From: Lineus longissimus
Taxonomy: Eukaryota > Nemertea > Pilidiophora > Heteronemertea > Lineidae
Length of the DNA stretch: 64,000 nt
Direction of reading: 5' to 3'
Assembly: GCF_910592395.1 (NCBI RefSeq)
Contig: NC_088323.1
Span: 7,066,001 to 7,130,000, forward strand
Shown here: positions 63,561 through 64,000 of the stretch, one piece after another
How positions within the stretch are numbered: position 1 is the first letter of the stretch
How the letters are laid out: each line of letters begins with the position of its first letter
Made by a program: the position numbers and the translations under genes
The notes under the pieces: generated by a model
The model's input: the letters and a program-made list of their open reading frames with translations, nothing else
Told to the model about the DNA's origin: nothing
Database searches by the model: none

Positions 63561-64000
63561 GAATAATACAACTGAACAGATCGTAATGATGATATTGATC
63601 CGATCTATCTAGAGCACCTAGGAAGTGGAGCTCCCTGTCAATGCAGGCCTAGTAGCGGCCTGGACATTCGGTTGGTCCATATCATTCTGATTGATCATCA
63701 CAGCTGTCAAAGTAAAATCAATGGTCCACTCAGACTTACTATCCCCACTTATCAGCCCATCCAGCACTGAGCATACAATTTTTTTTCTAGGTGTTATTCA
63801 TGATTGCTTTTTGTGTTCCAGTGGACTGGAGGCTGGGGTCAACAGCTGATGATGATGTCACATCCAGCATACAAGTTTTTCTATGCATGATATAGCGGCT
63901 TACGCCTCACTGAGAATGATTCTTTTTATGCGGGTCCAGCCACTGGCCCAGTTGAACCCTATCGCTGCAGTGCAAGTTTTTCTGATTGATAAGAATTGAA

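Overview
The window is animal (metazoan) nuclear DNA. It has small coding exons with GT/AG splice sites, kilobase introns, tRNA-derived SINEs, many short terminal-inverted-repeat (MITE-like) elements and several satellite or minisatellite arrays. The repeat style, including the 'agctcacctc...gaggtgagc' element and SINEs with an 'aagtgccttgcccaaggacac' core, and the protein sequences suggest a marine invertebrate, probably a lophotrochozoan or a basal deuterostome. I cannot place it more precisely from sequence alone.

I can support two protein-coding genes, arranged tail to tail. From about 332 to 23351 on the + strand lies the 3' part of a plexin-domain-containing protein gene (PLXDC1/2, TEM7 family). 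Its first exon or exons, with the signal peptide, lie left of the window. I reconstructed twelve consecutive coding exons in one continuous frame (506 residues visible): a Ser/Thr/Pro-rich mucin-like stalk, the nidogen-like plexin-domain-containing core, a PSI domain, one transmembrane helix and a short tail. One coding step is present as two homologous tandem exons (7a at 7378-7474, 7b at 8564-8657). Using both, or neither, breaks the reading frame, so they must be spliced mutually exclusively.

From 55566 down to 42291 on the - strand lies a Ral small GTPase gene. Three shared exons encode the whole G domain up to ANVDK. Two competing terminal exons follow, both in phase 0. The nearer one (43941-43819) gives a neutral tail ending CCTVQ. 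The farther one (42407-42291) gives the classical lysine-rich Ral tail ending KCTIL. This resembles the KRAS4A/4B arrangement and would switch membrane anchor and prenyl type. A decayed partial copy of the first coding exon lies just upstream (55642-55732).

The rest is intronic or intergenic repeat. The 18.9 kb between the two stop codons holds four minisatellites or microsatellites, a young 1.1 kb dispersed element (copies at 18081 and 29826), a segmental tandem duplication carrying a conserved 98-nt hairpin (32197-33389), and a satellite array (33791-35664) with a 41/82/492-bp hierarchy. The Ral introns and the region right of 55733 hold MITEs, SINEs, tandem hairpins and short arrays. I see no further gene there. 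The 5' untranslated exon(s) and promoter of Ral must lie somewhere right of 55566, possibly outside the window.

No database search was possible. Family assignments rest on recognising conserved motifs. Splice junctions were chosen by GT/AG signals, phase continuity and agreement with the known family proteins.
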